NCBI RefSeq assembly: GCF_036711975.1
Contig: NC_091972.1
Span: forward strand, 25,673,001-25,737,000
From: Onthophagus taurus
Taxonomy: Eukaryota > Arthropoda > Insecta > Coleoptera > Scarabaeidae
Reading direction: 5' to 3'
Length of the DNA: 64,000 bases
Positions 30,401-45,429 of the stretch are shown in pieces (position 1 is the stretch's first letter; every line of letters starts with the position of its first letter). The notes under the pieces were generated by a model. It was not told the DNA's origin, searched no databases, and worked only from the letters and a program-made list of their open reading frames with translations. The position numbers and the translations under genes are program-made.

Positions 30401-33400
30401 ATATTATGACGTTATACGCCGTTCTGAGCCATGTTTGAACTTTCTATCACTTTTGGTTCCGATAATTCTGTTGACCATATTTGTGATATTCAGGGGCCAA
30501 ATATCGTATTGGAGCATGTTGGAGATAAAAAACAAAATATGCCCAAAACGTGATATTATGACGTTATACGCCGTCCTGAGCCATGTTTGAACTTTCTATC
30601 ACTTTTGGTTCCGGTAATTCTGTTGACCATATATGTGATATCCAGGCGCCAAATGACATCTTGGAGCATGTTGGAGATAAAAAACAAAATGTGCCCAAAA
30701 CGTGATATTATGACGTTATACGCCGTTCTGAGCCATGTTTGAACTTTCTATCACTTTTGGTTCCGATAATTCTGTTGACCATATTTGTGATATTCAGGCG
30801 CCAAATGACATGTTGGAGCATGTTGGAGATAAAAAACAAAATGTGCCCAAAACGTGATATTATGACGTTATACGCCGTTCTGAGACATGTTTGAACTTTC
30901 TATCACTTTTGGTTCCGATGATTCTGTTGACCATATATGTGATATTCAGGCGCCTAATAACATATTGGAGCATGTTGGAGATAAAAACAAAATGTGCCCA
31001 AAACGTGATATTATGACGTTATACGCCGTCCTGAGCCATGTTTGAACTTTCTATCACTTTTGGTTCCGGTAATTCTGTTGACCATATATGTGATATCCAG
31101 GCGCCAAATGACATCTTGGAGCATGTTGGAGATAAAAAACAAAATGTGCCCAAAACGTGATATTATGACGTTATACGCCGTTCTGAGCCATGTTTGAACT
31201 TTCTATCACTTTTAGTTCCGATAATTCTGTTGACCATATTTGTGATATTCAGGCGCCAAATGACATGTTGGAGCATGTTGGAGATAAAAAACAATATGTG
31301 CCCAAAACGTGATATTATGACGTTATACGCCGTTCTGAGCCATGTTTGAACTTTCTATCACTTTTGGTTCCGATGATTCTGTTGACCATATATGTGATAT
31401 TCAGGCGATAAATGACATCTTGGAGCATGTTGGAGATAGAAAACAAAATGTGCCCTAAACGTGATATTATGACGTTATACGCCGTTCTGAGCCATGTTTG
31501 AACTTTCTATCACTTTTGGTTCCGGTAATTCTGTTGACCATATATGTGATATTCAGGCGCCAAATGACATCTTGGAGCATGTTGGAGATAAAAAACAAAA
31601 TGCGCCCAAAACGTGATATTATGACGTTATACTCCATTCTGAGCCATGTTTGAACTTTCTATCACTTTTGGTTCCGATAATTCTGTTGACCATATTTGTG
31701 ATATTCAGGGGCCAAATATCGTATTGGAGCATGTTGGAGATAAAAAACAAAATGTGCCCAAAACGTGATATTATGACGTTATACGCCGTTCAGAGCCACG
31801 TTTGAACTTTCTATCACTTTTGGTTCCGACAATTCTGTTGACCATATTTGTGATATTCAGGGTCCAAATATCGTATTGGAGCATGTTGGAGATAAAAAAC
31901 AAAATGTGCCCAAAACGTGATATTATGACGTTATGCGCCGTTCTGAGCCATGTTTGAACTTTCTATCACTTTTGGTTCCGATGATTCTGTTGACCATATA
32001 TGTGATATTCAGGCGCCTAATAACATATTGGAGCATGTTGGAGATAAAAAAGAAAATATGCCCAAAACGTGATCTTATGACGTTATACGCCGTTCTGAGC
32101 CATGTTTGAACTTTCTATCACTTTTGGTTCCGATGATTCTGTTGACCATATATGTGATATTCAGGCTCCTAATAACATATTGGAGCATGTTGGAGATAAA
32201 AAATAAAATGCGCCCAAAGCGTGATATTATGACGTTATACGCCGTTCTGAGCCATATTTGAACTTTCTATCACTTTTGGTTCCGGTAATTCTGTTGACCA
32301 TATATGTGATATTCAGGCGCCAAATGACATCTTGGAGCATGTTGGAGATAAAAAACAAAATGTGCCCAAAACGTGATATTATGACGTTATACGCCGTTCT
32401 GAGCCATGTTTGAACTTTCTATCACTTTTGGTTCCGGTAATTCTGTTGACCATATATGTGATATTCAGGCGCCAAATGACATCTTGGAGCATGTTGGAGA
32501 TGAAAAACAAAATGTGCCCAAAACGTGATATTATGACGTTATACGCCGTTCTGAGCCATGTTTGAACTTTCTATCACTTTTGGTTACGATAATTCTGTTG
32601 ACCATATTTGTGATACTCAGGCTCCTAATAACATATTGGAGCATGTTGGAGATAAAAAAGAAAATATGCCCAAAACGTGATATTATGACGTTATACGCCG
32701 TTCTGAGCCATGTTTGAACTTTCTATCACTTTTGGTTCCGATGATTCTGTTGACCATATATGTGATATTCAGGCTCCTAATAACATATTGGAGCATGTTG
32801 GAGATAAAAAACAAAATGCGCCCAAAACGTGATATTATGACGTTATACGCCGTTCTGAGCCATGTTTGAACTTTCTATCACTTTTGGTTCCGGTAATTCT
32901 GTTGACCATATATGTGATATTCAGGGGCCAAATGTCATCTTGGAGCATGTTGGAGATAAAAAACAAAATGTGCCCAAAACGTGATATTATGACGTTATAC
33001 GCCGTTCTGAGCCATGTTTGAACTTTCTATCACTTTTGGTTCCGATAATTCTGTTGACCATATTTGTGATATTCAGGGGCCAAATATCGTATTGGAGCAT
33101 GTTGGAGATAAAAAATAAAATGCGCCCAAAACGTGATATTATGACGTTATACGCCGTCCTGAGCCATATTTGAACTTTCTATCACTTTTGGTTCCGGTAA
33201 TTCTGTTGACCATATATGTGATATTCAGGCGCCAAATGACATCTTGGAGCATGTTGTAGATAAAAAACAAAATGTGCCCAAAACGTGATATTATGACGTT
33301 ATACGCCGTTCTGAGCCATGTTTGAACTTTCTATCACTTTTGGTTCCGATAATTCTGTTGACCATATTTGTGATATTCAGGGGCCAAATATCGTATTGGA

Positions 33401-33969
33401 GCATGTTGGAGATGAAAAACAAAATGTGCCCAAAACGTGATATTATGACGTTATACGCCGTTCTGAGCCATATTTGAACTTTCTATCACTTTTGGTTCCG
33501 GTAATTCTGTTGACCATATATGTGATATTCAGGGGCCAAATATCATCTTGGAGCATGTTGGAGATAAAAAACAAAATGTGCCCAAAACGTGATATTATGA
33601 CGTTATACGCCGTTCTGAGCCATGTTTGAACTTTCTATCACTTTTGGTTCCGATAATTCTGTTGACCATATTTGTGATATTCAGGGGCCAAATATCGTAT
33701 TGGAGCATGTTGGAGATAAAAAACAAAATGTGCCCAAAACGTGATATTATGACGTTATACGCCGTTCTGAGCCATGTTTGAACTTTCTATCACTTTTGGT
33801 TCCGATGATTCTGTTGACCATACATGTGATATTCAGGCTCCTAATAACATATTGGAGCATGTTGGAGATAAAAAACAAAATGCGCCCAAAACGTGATATT
33901 ATGACTTTATACGCCGTTCTGAGCCATGTTTGAACTTTCTATCACTTTTGGTTCCGGTAATTCTGTTGA

Positions 33970-36900
33970 CCATATAGGTGATATTCAGGGGCCAAATGTC
34001 ATCATGGAGCATGTTGGAGATAAAAAACAAAATGTGCCCAAAACGTGATATTATGACGTTATGCGCCGTTCTGAGCCATGTTTGAACTTTCTATCACTTT
34101 TGGTTCCGATGATTCTGTTGACCATATATGTGATATTCAGGTGCCTAATAACATATTGGAGCATGTTGGAGATAAAAACAAATTGTGCCCAAAACGTGAT
34201 ATTATGACGTTATACGCCGTTCTGAGCCATGTTTGAAATTTCTATCACTTTTGGTTCCGGTAATTCTGTTGACCATATATGTGATATTCAGGGGCCAAAT
34301 ATCATCTTGGAGCATGTTGGAGATAAAAAACAAAATGTGCCCAAAACGTGATATTATGACGTTATACGCCGTTCTGAGACATGTTTGAACTTTCTATCAC
34401 TTTTGGTTCCGGTAGTTCTGTTGACCATATATGTGATATTCAGGCGCCAAATGACATCTTGGAGCATGTTGGAGATAAAAAACAAAATGTGCCCAAAACG
34501 TGATATTATGACGTTATACGCCGTTCTGAGCCATGTTTGAACTTTCTATCAATTTTGGTTCCGGTAATTCTGTTGACCATATATGTGATATTCAGGCGCC
34601 TAATGACATCTTGGAGCATGTTGGAGATAAAAAACAAAATGTGCCCAAAACGTGATATTATGACGTTATACGCCGTTCTGAGACATGTTTGAACTTTCTA
34701 TCACTTTTGGTTCCGATGATTCTGTTGACCATATATGTGATATTCAGGTGCCTAATAACATATTGGAGCATGTTGGAGATAAAAACAAAATGTGCCCAAA
34801 ACGTGATATTATGACGTTATACGCCGTTCTGAGCCATGTTTGAACTTTCTATCACTTTTGGTTCCGATGATTCTGTTGACCATATATGTGATATTCAGGC
34901 TCCTAATAACATATTGGAGCATGTTGGAGATAAAAAACAAAATGCGCCCAAAACGTGATATTATGACGTTATACGCCGTTCTGAGCCATGTTTGAACTTT
35001 CTATCACTTTTGGTTCCGGTAATTCTGTTGACCATATAGGTGATATTCAGGGGCCAAATGTCATCATGGAGCATGTTGGAGATAAAAAACAAAATGTGCC
35101 TAAAACGTGATATTATGACGTTATACGCCGTTCTGAGACATGTTTGAACTTTCTATCACTTTTGGTTCCGATGATTCTGTTGACCATATATGTGATATTC
35201 AGGTGCCTAATAACATATTGGAGCATGTTGGAGATAAAAACAAAATGTGCCCAAAACGTGATATTATGACGTTATACGCCGTTCTGAGCCATGTTTGAAA
35301 TTTCTATCACTTTTGGTTCCGATAATTCTGTTGACCATATATGTGATATTCAGGGGCCAAATATCATCTTGGAGCATGTTGGAGATAAAAAACAAAATGT
35401 GCCCAAAACGTGATATTATGACGTTATACGCCGTTCTGAGCCATGTTTGAACTTTCTATCACTTTTGGTTCCGATAATTCTGTTGACCATATTTGTGATA
35501 TTCAGGGGCCAAATATCGTATTGGAGCATGTTGGAGATAAAAAACAAAATGTGCCCAAAACGTGATATTATGACGTTATACGCCGTTCTGAGCCATGTTT
35601 GAACTTTCTATCACTTTTGGTTCCGATGATTCTGTTGACCATATATGTGATATTCAGGCTCCTAATAACATATTGGAGCATGTTGGAGATAAAAAACAAA
35701 ATGCGCCCAAAACGTGATATTATGACGTTATACGCCGTTCTGAGCCATGTTTGAACTTTCTATCACTTTTGGTTCCGGTAATTCTGTTGACCATATATGT
35801 GATATTCAGGTGCCTAATAACATATTGGAGCATGTTGGAGATAAAAACAAAATGTGCCCAAAACGTGATATTATGACGTTATACGCCGTTCTGAGCCATG
35901 TTTGAACTTTCTATCACTTTTGGTTCCGGTAATTCTGTTGACCATATATGTGATATTCAGGGGCCAAATATCATCTTGGAGCATGTTGGAGATAAAAAAC
36001 AAAATGTGCCCAAAACGTGATATTATGACGTTATACGCCGTTCTGAGACATGTTTGAACTTTCTATCACTTTTGGTTCCGGTAATTCTGTTGACCATATA
36101 TGTGATATTCAGGCGCCAAATGACATCTTGGAGCATGTTGGAGATAAAAAACAAAATGTGCCCAAAACGTGATATTATGACGTTATACGCCGTTCTGAGC
36201 CATGTTTGAACTTTCTATCAATTTTGGTTCCGGTAATTCTGTTGACCATATATGTGATATTCAGGCGCCTAATGACATCTTGGAGCATGTTGGAGATAAA
36301 AAACAAAATGTGCCCAAAACGTGATATTATGACGTTATACGCCGTTCTGAGACATGTTTGAACTTTCTATCACTTTTGGTTCCGATGATTCTGTTGACCA
36401 TATATGTGATATTCAGGTGCCTAATAACATATTGGAGCATGTTGGAGATAAAAACAAAATGTGCCCAAAACGTGATATTATGACGTTATACGCCGTTCTG
36501 AGCCATGTTTGAACTTTCTATCACTTTTGGTTCCGATGATTCTGTTGACCATATATGTGATATTCAGGCTCCTAATAACATATTGGAGCATGTTGGAGAT
36601 AAAAAACAAAATGCGCCCAAAACGTGATATTATGACGTTATACGCCGTTCTGAGCCATGTTTGAACTTTCTATCACTTTTGGTTCCGGTAATTCTGTTGA
36701 CCATATAGGTGATATTCAGGGGCCAAATGTCATCATGGAGCATGTTGGAGATAAAAAACAAAATGTGCCCAAAACGTGATATTATGACGTTATACGCCGT
36801 TCTGAGACATGTTTGAACTTTCTATCACTTTTGGTTCCGATGATTCTGTTGACCATATATGTGATATTCAGGTGCCTAATAACATATTGGAGCATGTTGG

Positions 36901-39900
36901 AGATAAAAACAAAATGTGCCCAAAACGTGATATTATGACGTTATACGCCGTTCTGAGCCATGTTTGAAATTTCTATCACTTTTGGTTCCGGTAATTCTGT
37001 TGACCATATATGTGATATTCAGGGGCCAAATATCATCTTGGAGCATGTTGGAGATAAAAAACAAAATGTGCCCAAAACGTGATATTATGACGTTATACGC
37101 CGTTCTGAGCCATGTTTGAACTTTCTATCACTTTTGGTTCCGATAATTCTGTTGACCATATTTGTGATATTCAGGGGCCAAATATCGTATTGGAGCATGT
37201 TGGAGATAAAAAACAAAATGTGCCCAAAACGTGATATTATGACGTTATACGCCGTTCTGAGCCATGTTTGAACTTTCTATCACTTTTGGTTCCGATGATT
37301 CTGTTGACCATATATGTGATATTCAGGCTCCTAATAACATATTGGAGCATGTTGGAGATAAAAAACAAAATGCGCCCAAAACGTGATATTATGACGTTAT
37401 ACGCCGTTCTGAGCCATGTTTGAACTTTCTATCACTTTTGGTTCCGGTAATTCTGTTGACCATATATGTGATATTCAGGTGCCTAATAACATATTGGAGC
37501 ATGTTGGAGATAAAAACAAAATGTGCCCAAAACGTGATATTATGACGTTATACGCCGTTCTGAGCCATGTTTGAACTTTCTATCACTTTTGGTTCCGATG
37601 ATTCTGTTGACCATATATGTGATATTCAGGCTCCTAATAACATATTGGAGCATGTTGGAGATAAAAAACAAAATGCGCCCAAAACGTGATATTATGACGT
37701 TATACGCCGTTCTGAGCCATGTTTGAACTTTCTATCACTTTTGGTTCCGGTAATTCTGTTGACCATATAGGTGATATTCAGGGGCCAAATGTCATCATGG
37801 AGCATGTTGGAGATAAAAAACAAAATGTGCCCAAAACGTGATATTATGACGTTATACGCCGTTCTGAGACATGTTTGAACTTTCTATCACTTTTGGTTCC
37901 GATGATTCTGTTGACCATATATGTGATATTCAGGTGCCTAATAACATATTGGAGCATGTTGGAGATAAAAACAAAATGTGCCCAAAACGTGATATTATGA
38001 CGTTATACGCCGTTCTGAGCCATGTTTGAAATTTCTATCACTTTTGGTTCCGGTAATTCTGTTGACCATATATGTGATATTCAGGGGCCAAATATCATCT
38101 TGGAGCATGTTGGAGATAAAAAACAAAATGTGCCCAAAACATGATATTATGACGTTATACGCCGTTCTGAGCCATGTTTGAAATTTCTATCACTTTTGGT
38201 TCCGGTAATTGTGTTGACCATATTTGTGATATTCAGGGGCCAAATATCGTATTGGAGCATGTTGGAGGTAAAAAACAAAATGTGCCCAAAACATGATATT
38301 ATGACGTTATACGCCGTTCTGAGCCATGTTTGAACTTTCTATCACTTTTGGTTCCGATGATTCTGTTGACCATATATGTGATATTCAGGCTCCTAATAAC
38401 ATATTGGAGCATGTTGGAGATAAAAAACAAAATGCGCCCAAAACGTGATATTATGACGTTATACGCCGTTCTGAGCCATGTTTGAACTTTCTATCACTTT
38501 TGGTTCCGGTAATTCTGTTGACCATATAGATGATATTCAGGGGCCAAATGTCATCATGGAGCATGTTGGAGATAAAAAACAAAATGTGCCCAAAACGTGA
38601 TATTATGACGTTATACGCCGTTCTGAGACATGTTTGAACTTTCTATCACTTTTGGTTCCGATGATTCTGTTGACCATATATGTGATATTCAGGTGTCTAA
38701 TAACATATTGGAGCATGTTGGAGATAAAAACAAAATGTGCCCAAAACGTGATATTATGACGTTATACGCCGTTCTGAGCCATGTTTGAACTTTCTATCAC
38801 TTTTGGTTCCGATGATTCTGTTGACCATATATGTGATATTGAGGCTCCTAATAACATATTGGAGCATGTTGGAGATAAAAAACAAAATGCGCCCAAAACG
38901 TGATATTATGACGTTATACGCCGTTCTGAGCCATGTTTGAACTTTCTATCACTTTTGGTTCCGGTAATTCTGTTGACCATATAGGTGATATTCAGGGGCC
39001 AAATGTCATCATGGAGCATGTTGGAGATAAAAAACAAAATGTGCCCAAAACGTGATATTATGACGTTATACGCCGTTCTGAGACATGTTTGAACTTTCTA
39101 TCACTTTTGGTTCCGATGATTCTGTTGACCATATATGTGATATTCAGGTGCCTAATAATATATTGGAGCATGTTGGAGATAAAAACAAAATGTGCCCAAA
39201 ACGTGATATTATGACGTTATACGCCGTTCTGAGCCATGTTTGAAATTTCTATCACTTTTGGTTCCGGTAATTCTGTTGACCATATATGTGATATTCAGGG
39301 GCCAAATATCATCTTGGAGCATGTTGGAGGTAAAAAACAAAATGTGCCCAAAACGTGATATTATGACGTTATACGCCGTTCTGAGCCATGTTTGAACTTT
39401 CTATCACTTTTGGTTCCGATAATTCTGTTGACCATATTTGTGATATTCAGGGGCCAAATATCGTATTGGAGCATGTTGGAGATAAAAAACAAAATGTGCC
39501 CAAAACGTGATATTATGACGTTATACGCCGTTCTGAGCCATGTTTGAACTTTCTATCACTTTTGGTTCCGATGATTCTGTTGACCATATATGTGATATTC
39601 AGGCTCCTAATAACATATTGGAGCATGTTGGAGATAAAAAACAAAATGCGCCCAAAACGTGATATTATGACGTTATACGCCGTTCTGAGCCATGTTTGAA
39701 CTTTCTATCACTTTTGGTTCCGGTAATTCTGTTGACCATATAGGTGATATTCAGGGGCCAAATGTCATCATGGAGCATGTTGGAGATAAAAAACAAAATG
39801 TGCCCAAAACGTGATATTATGACGTTATACGCCGTTCTGAGACATGTTTGAACTTTCTATCACTGTTGGTTCCGATGATTCTGTTGACCATATATGTGAT

Positions 39901-42900
39901 ATTCAGGTGCCTAATAACATATTGGAGCATGTTGGAGATAAAAACAAAATGTGCCCAAAACGTGATATTATGACGTTATACGCCGTTCTGAGCCATGTTT
40001 GAAATTTCTATCACTTTTGGTTCCGGTAATTGTGTTGACCATATTTGTGATATTCAGGGGCCAAATATCGTATTGGAGCATGTTGGAGATAAAAAACAAA
40101 ATGTGCCCAAAACGTGATATTATGACGTTATACGCCGTTCTGAGCCATGTTTGAACTTTCTATCACTTTTGGTTCCGATGATTCTGTTGACCATATATGT
40201 GATATTCAGGCTCCTAATAACATATTGGAGCATGTTGGAGATAAAAAACAAAATGCGCCCAAAACGTGATATTATGACGTTATACGCCGTTCTGAGCCAT
40301 GTTTGAACTTTCTATCACTTTTGGTTCCGGTAATTCTGTTGACCATATAGATGATATTCAGGGGCCAAATGTCATCATGGAGCATGTTGGAGATAAAAAA
40401 CAAAATGTGCCCAAAACGTGATATTATGACGTTATACGCCGTTTTGAGACATGTTTGAACTTTCTATCACTTTTGGTTCCGATGATTCTGTTGACCATAT
40501 ATGTGATATTCAGGTGTCTAATAACATATTGGAGCATGTTGGAGATAAAAACAAAATGTGCCCAAAACGTGATATTATGACGTTATACGCCGTTCTGAGC
40601 CATGTTTGAAATTTCTATCACTTTTGGTTCCGGTAATTCTGTTGACCATATATGTGATATTCAGGGGCCAAATATCATTTTGGAGCATGTTGGAGATAAA
40701 AAACAAAATGTGCCCAAAACGTGATATTATGACGTTATACGCCGTTCTGAGACATGTTTGAACTTTCTATCACTTTTGGTTCCGGTAATTCTGTTGACCA
40801 TATATGTGATATTCAGGCGCCAAATGACATCTTGGAGCATGTTGGAGATAAAAAACAAAATGTGCCCAAAACGTGATATTATGACGTTATACGCCGTTCT
40901 GAGCCATGTTTGAACTTTCTATCACTTTTGGTTCCGGTAATTCTGTTGACCATATATGTGATATTCAGGCGCCTAATGACATCTTGGAGCATGTTGGAGA
41001 TAAAAAACAAAATGTGCCCAAAACGTGATATTATGACGTTATACGCCGTTCTGAGCCATGTTTGAACTTTCTATCACTTTTGGTTCCGATGATTCTGTTG
41101 ACCATATATGTGATATTCAGGCTCCTAATAACATATTGGAGCATGTTGGAGATAAAAAACAAAATGCGCCCAAAACGTGATATTATGACGTTATACGCCG
41201 TTCTGAGCCATGTTTGAACTTTCTATCACTTTTGGTTCCGGTAATTCTGTTGACCATATAGATGATATTCAGGGGCCAAATGTCATCATGGAGCATGTTG
41301 GAGATAAAAAACAAAATGTGCCCAAAACGTGATATTATGACGTTATACGCCGTTCTGAGACATGTTTGAACTTTCTATCACTTTTGGTTCCGATGATTCT
41401 GTTGACCATATATGTGATATTCAGGTGTCTAATAACATATTGGAGCATGTTGGAGATAAAAACAAAATGTGCCCAAAACGTGATATTATGACGTTATACG
41501 CCGTTCTGAGCCATGTTTGAAATTTCTATCACTTTTGGTTCCGGTAATTCTGTTGACCATATATGTGATATTCAGGGGCCAAATATCATTTTGGAGCATG
41601 TTGGAGATAAAAAACAAAATGTGCCCAAAACGTGATATTATGACGTTATACGCCGTTCTGAGACATGTTTGAACTTTCTATCACTTTTGGTTCCGGTAAT
41701 TCTGTTGACCATATATGTGATATTCAGGCGCCAAATGACATCTTGGAGCATGTTGGAGATAAAAAACAAAATGTGCCCAAAACGTGATATTATGACGTTA
41801 TACGCCGTTCTGAGCCATGTTTGAACTTTCTATCACTTTTGGTTCCGGTAATTCTGTTGACCATATATGTGATATTCAGGCGCCTAATGACATCTTGGAG
41901 CATGTTGGAGATAAAAAACAAAATGTGCCCAAAACGTGATATTATGACGTTATACGCCGTTCTGAGACATGTTTGAACTTTCTATCACTTTTGGTTCCGA
42001 TGATTCTGTCATCATGGAGCATGTTGGAGATAAAAAACAAAATGTGCCCAAAACGTGATATTATGACGTTATACGCCGTTCTGAGCCATGTTTGAACTTT
42101 CTATCACTTTTGGTTCCGGTAATTCTGTTGACCATATATGTGATATTCAGGCGCCTAATGACATCTTGGAGCATGTTGGAGATAAAAAACAAAATGTGCC
42201 CAAAACGTGATATTATGACGTTATACGCCGTTCTGAGACATGTTTGAACTTTCTATCACTTTTGGTTCCGATGATTCTGTTGACCATATATGTGATATTC
42301 AGGTGCCTAATAACATATTGGAGCATGTTGGAGATAAAAACAAAATGTGCCCAAAACGTGATATTATGACGTTATACGCCGTTCTGAGCCATGTTTGAAC
42401 TTTCTATCACTTTTGGTTCCGATGATTCTGTTGACCATATATGTGATATTCAGGCTCCTAATAACATATTGGAGCATGTTGGAGATAAAAAACAAAATGC
42501 GCCCAAAACGTGATATTATGACGTTATACGCCGTTCTGAGCCATGTTTGAACTTTCTATCACTTTTGGTTCCGGTAATTCTGTTGACCATATAGGTGATA
42601 TTCAGGGGCCAAATGTCATCATGGAGCATGTTGGAGATAAAAAACAAAATGTGCCCAAAACGTGATATTATGACGTTATACGCCGTTCTGAGACATGTTT
42701 GAACTTTCTATCACTTTTGGTTCCGATGATTCTGTTGACCATATATGTGATATTCAGGTGCCTAATAACATATTGGAGCATGTTGGAGATAAAAACAAAA
42801 TGTGCCCAGAACGTGATATTATGACGTTATACGCCGTTCTGAGCCATGTTTGAAATTTCTATCACTTTTGGTTCCGGTAATTCTGTTGACCATATATGTG

Positions 42901-45429
42901 ATATTCAGGGGCCAAATATCATCTTGGAGCATGTTGGAGATAAAAAACAAAATGTGCCCAAAACGTGATATTATGACGTTATACGCCGTTCTGAGACATG
43001 TTTGAACTTTCTATCACTTTTGGTTCCGATAATTCTGTTGACCATATATGTGATATTCAGGTGCCTAATAACATATTGGAGCATGTTGGAGATAAAAACA
43101 AAATGTGCCCAAAACGTGATATTATGACGTTATACGCCGTTCTGAGCCATGTTTGAAATTTCTATCACTTTTGGTTCCGGTAATTCTGTTGACCATATAT
43201 GTGATATTCAGGGGCCAAATATCATCTTGGAGCATGTTGGAGATAAAAAACAAAATGTGCCCAAAACGTGATATTATGACGTTATACGCCGTTCTGAGCC
43301 ATGTTTGAACTTTCTATCACTTTTGGTTCCGATAATTCTGTTGACCATATTTGTGATATTCAGGGTCCAAATATCGTATTGGAGCATGTTGGAGATAAAA
43401 AACAAAATGTGCCCAAAACGTGATATTATGACGTTATACGCCGTTCTGAGCCATGTTTGAACTTTCTATCACTTTTGGTTCCGATGATTCTGTTGACCAT
43501 ATATGTGATATTCAGGCTCCTAATAACATATTGGAGCATGTTGGAGATAAAAAACAAAATGCGCCCAAAACGTGATATTATGACGTTATACGCCGTTCTG
43601 AGCCATGTTTGAACTTTCTATCACTTTTGGTTCCGGTAATTCTGTTGACCATATAGGTGATATTCAGGGGCCAAATGTCATCATGGAGCATGTTGGAGAT
43701 AAAAAACAAAATGTGCCCAAAACGTGATATTATGACGTTATACGCCGTTCTGAGACATGTTTGAACTTTCTATCACTTTTGGTTCCGATGATTCTGTTGA
43801 CCATATATGTGATATTCAGGTGTCTAATAACATATTGGAGCATGTTGGAGATAAAAACAAAATGTGCCCAAAACGTGATATTATGACGTTATACGCCGTT
43901 CTGAGCCATGTTTGAAATTTCTATCACTTTTGGTTCCGGTAATTCTGTTGACCATATATATGATATTCAGGGGCCAAATATCATCTTGGAGCATGTTGGA
44001 GATAAAAAACAAAATGTGCCCAAAACGTGATATTATGACGTTATACGCCGTTCTGAGACATGTTTGGACTTTCTATCACTTTTGGTTCCGATGATTCTGT
44101 TGACCATATATGTGATATTCAGGTGCCTAATAACATATTGGAGCATGTTGGAGATAAAAACAAAATGTGCCCAAAACGTGATATTATGACGTTATACGCC
44201 GTTCTGAGCCATGTTTGAACTTTCTATCACTTTTGGTTCCGATGATTCTGTTGACCATATATGTGATATTCAGGCTCCTAATAACATATTGGAGCATGTT
44301 GGAGATAAAAAACAAAATGCGCCCAAAACGTGATATTATGACGTTATACGCCGTTCTGAGCCATGTTTGAACTTTCTATCACTTTTGGTTCCGGTAATTC
44401 TGTTGACCATATAGGTGATATTCAGGGGCCAAATGTCATCATGGAGCATGTTGGAGATAAAAAACAAAATGTGCCCAAAACGTGATATTATGACGTTATA
44501 CGCCGTTCTGAGACATGTTTGAACTTTCTATCACTTTTGGTTCCGATGATTCTGTTGACCATATATGTGATATTCAGGTGCCTAATAACATATTGGAGCA
44601 TGTTGGAGATAAAAACAAAATGTGCCCAAAACGTGATATTATGACGTTATACGCCGTTCTGAGCCATGTTTGAAATTTCTATCACTTTTGGTTCCGGTAA
44701 TTCTGTTGACCATATATGTGATATTCAGGGGCCAAATATCATCTTGGAGCATGTTGGAGATAAAAAACAAAATGTGCCCAAAACGTGATATTATGACGTT
44801 ATACGCCGTTCTGAGCCATGTTTGAACTTTCTATCACTTTTGGTTCCGATAATTCTGTTGACCATATTTGTGATATTCAGGGGCCAAATATCGTATTGGA
44901 GCATGTTGGAGATAAAAAACAAAATGTGCCCAAAACGTGATATTATGACGTTATACGCCGTTCTGAGCCATGTTTGAACTTTCTATCACTTTTGGTTCCG
45001 ATGATTCTGTTGACCATATATGTGATATTCAGGCTCCTAATAACATATTGGAGCATGTTGGAGATAAAAAACAAAATGCGCCCAAAACGTGATATTATGA
45101 CGTTATACGCCGTTCTGAGCCATGTTTGAACTTTCTATCACTTTTGGTTCCGGTAATTCTGTTGACCATATAGGTGATATTCAGGGGCCAAATGTCATCA
45201 TGGAGCATGTTGGAGATAAAAAACAAAATGTGCCCAAAACGTGATATTATGACGTTATACGCCGTTCTGAGACATGTTTGAACTTTCTATCACTTTTGGT
45301 TCCGATGATTCTGTTGACCATATATGTGATATTCAGGTGTCTAATAACATATTGGAGCATGTTGGAGATAAAAACAAAATGTGCCCAAAACGTGATATTA
45401 TGACGTTATACGCCGTTCTGAGCCATGTT
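33970..45429. repeat. Higher-order-repeat zone of the satellite
   Basis: A diagnostic monomer with CATATAGGTGATATTCAGG or CATATAGATGATATTCAGG followed by GTCATCATGG occurs near 33973, 35036, 36705, 37765, 38525, 38981, 39741, 40345, 41256, 42590, 43651, 44411 and 45171. Many spacings are about 760 bp (5 monomers) or about 1,060 bp (7 monomers), with some of 4, 6 or 11 monomers. Within a unit the order of variant monomers is kept. This part is more homogeneous than 1-30 kb and ends directly at the element. Confidence 0.75.
42003..42030. repeat. Truncated satellite monomer with a ~33-bp deletion
   Basis: Here GATTCTGT runs straight into CATCATGGAGC, skipping the part of the monomer that normally reads from TTGACCATAT to CCAAATG. 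The missing length is about 33 bp, and the junction shares TGT with both parents. The flanks belong to different monomer variants. Confidence 0.7.

Larger units (their letters stand above)
1..45429. repeat. Satellite DNA array, ~152-bp monomer, ~299 copies
   Basis: The whole segment is head-to-tail copies of one AT-rich monomer. Successive copies of the same landmark (for example at 3117 and 3269) lie 152 bp apart, and shorter variants lack 3 bp in the GTGATATTATGACG part. Near-invariant stretches include GAACTTTCTATCACTTTTGG, TTGGAGCATGTTGGAGAT and CCCAAAACGTGATATTATGA. The variable block follows ATATTCAGG and takes forms such as GGCCAAATATCGTATTGG, CGCCAAATGACATCTTGG, CGCCTAATAACATATTGG and CTCCTAATAACATATTGG. 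The array runs off the left edge and is cut at 45429 by the element. Reading frames of 60-103 codons inside it follow from the repeat and repeat with it; I see no gene, and the monomer family is not one I recognise. Confidence 0.97.

Noticed and set aside
1..45429. A CRISPR-like array or minisatellite-coded protein
   Set aside because: Units are full 152-bp monomers with internal variation, not short repeats with unique spacers, and 152 is not a multiple of 3.
1..45429. CENP-B box in the satellite
   Set aside because: No TTCG-N4-A-N2-CGGG pattern found in the monomer.
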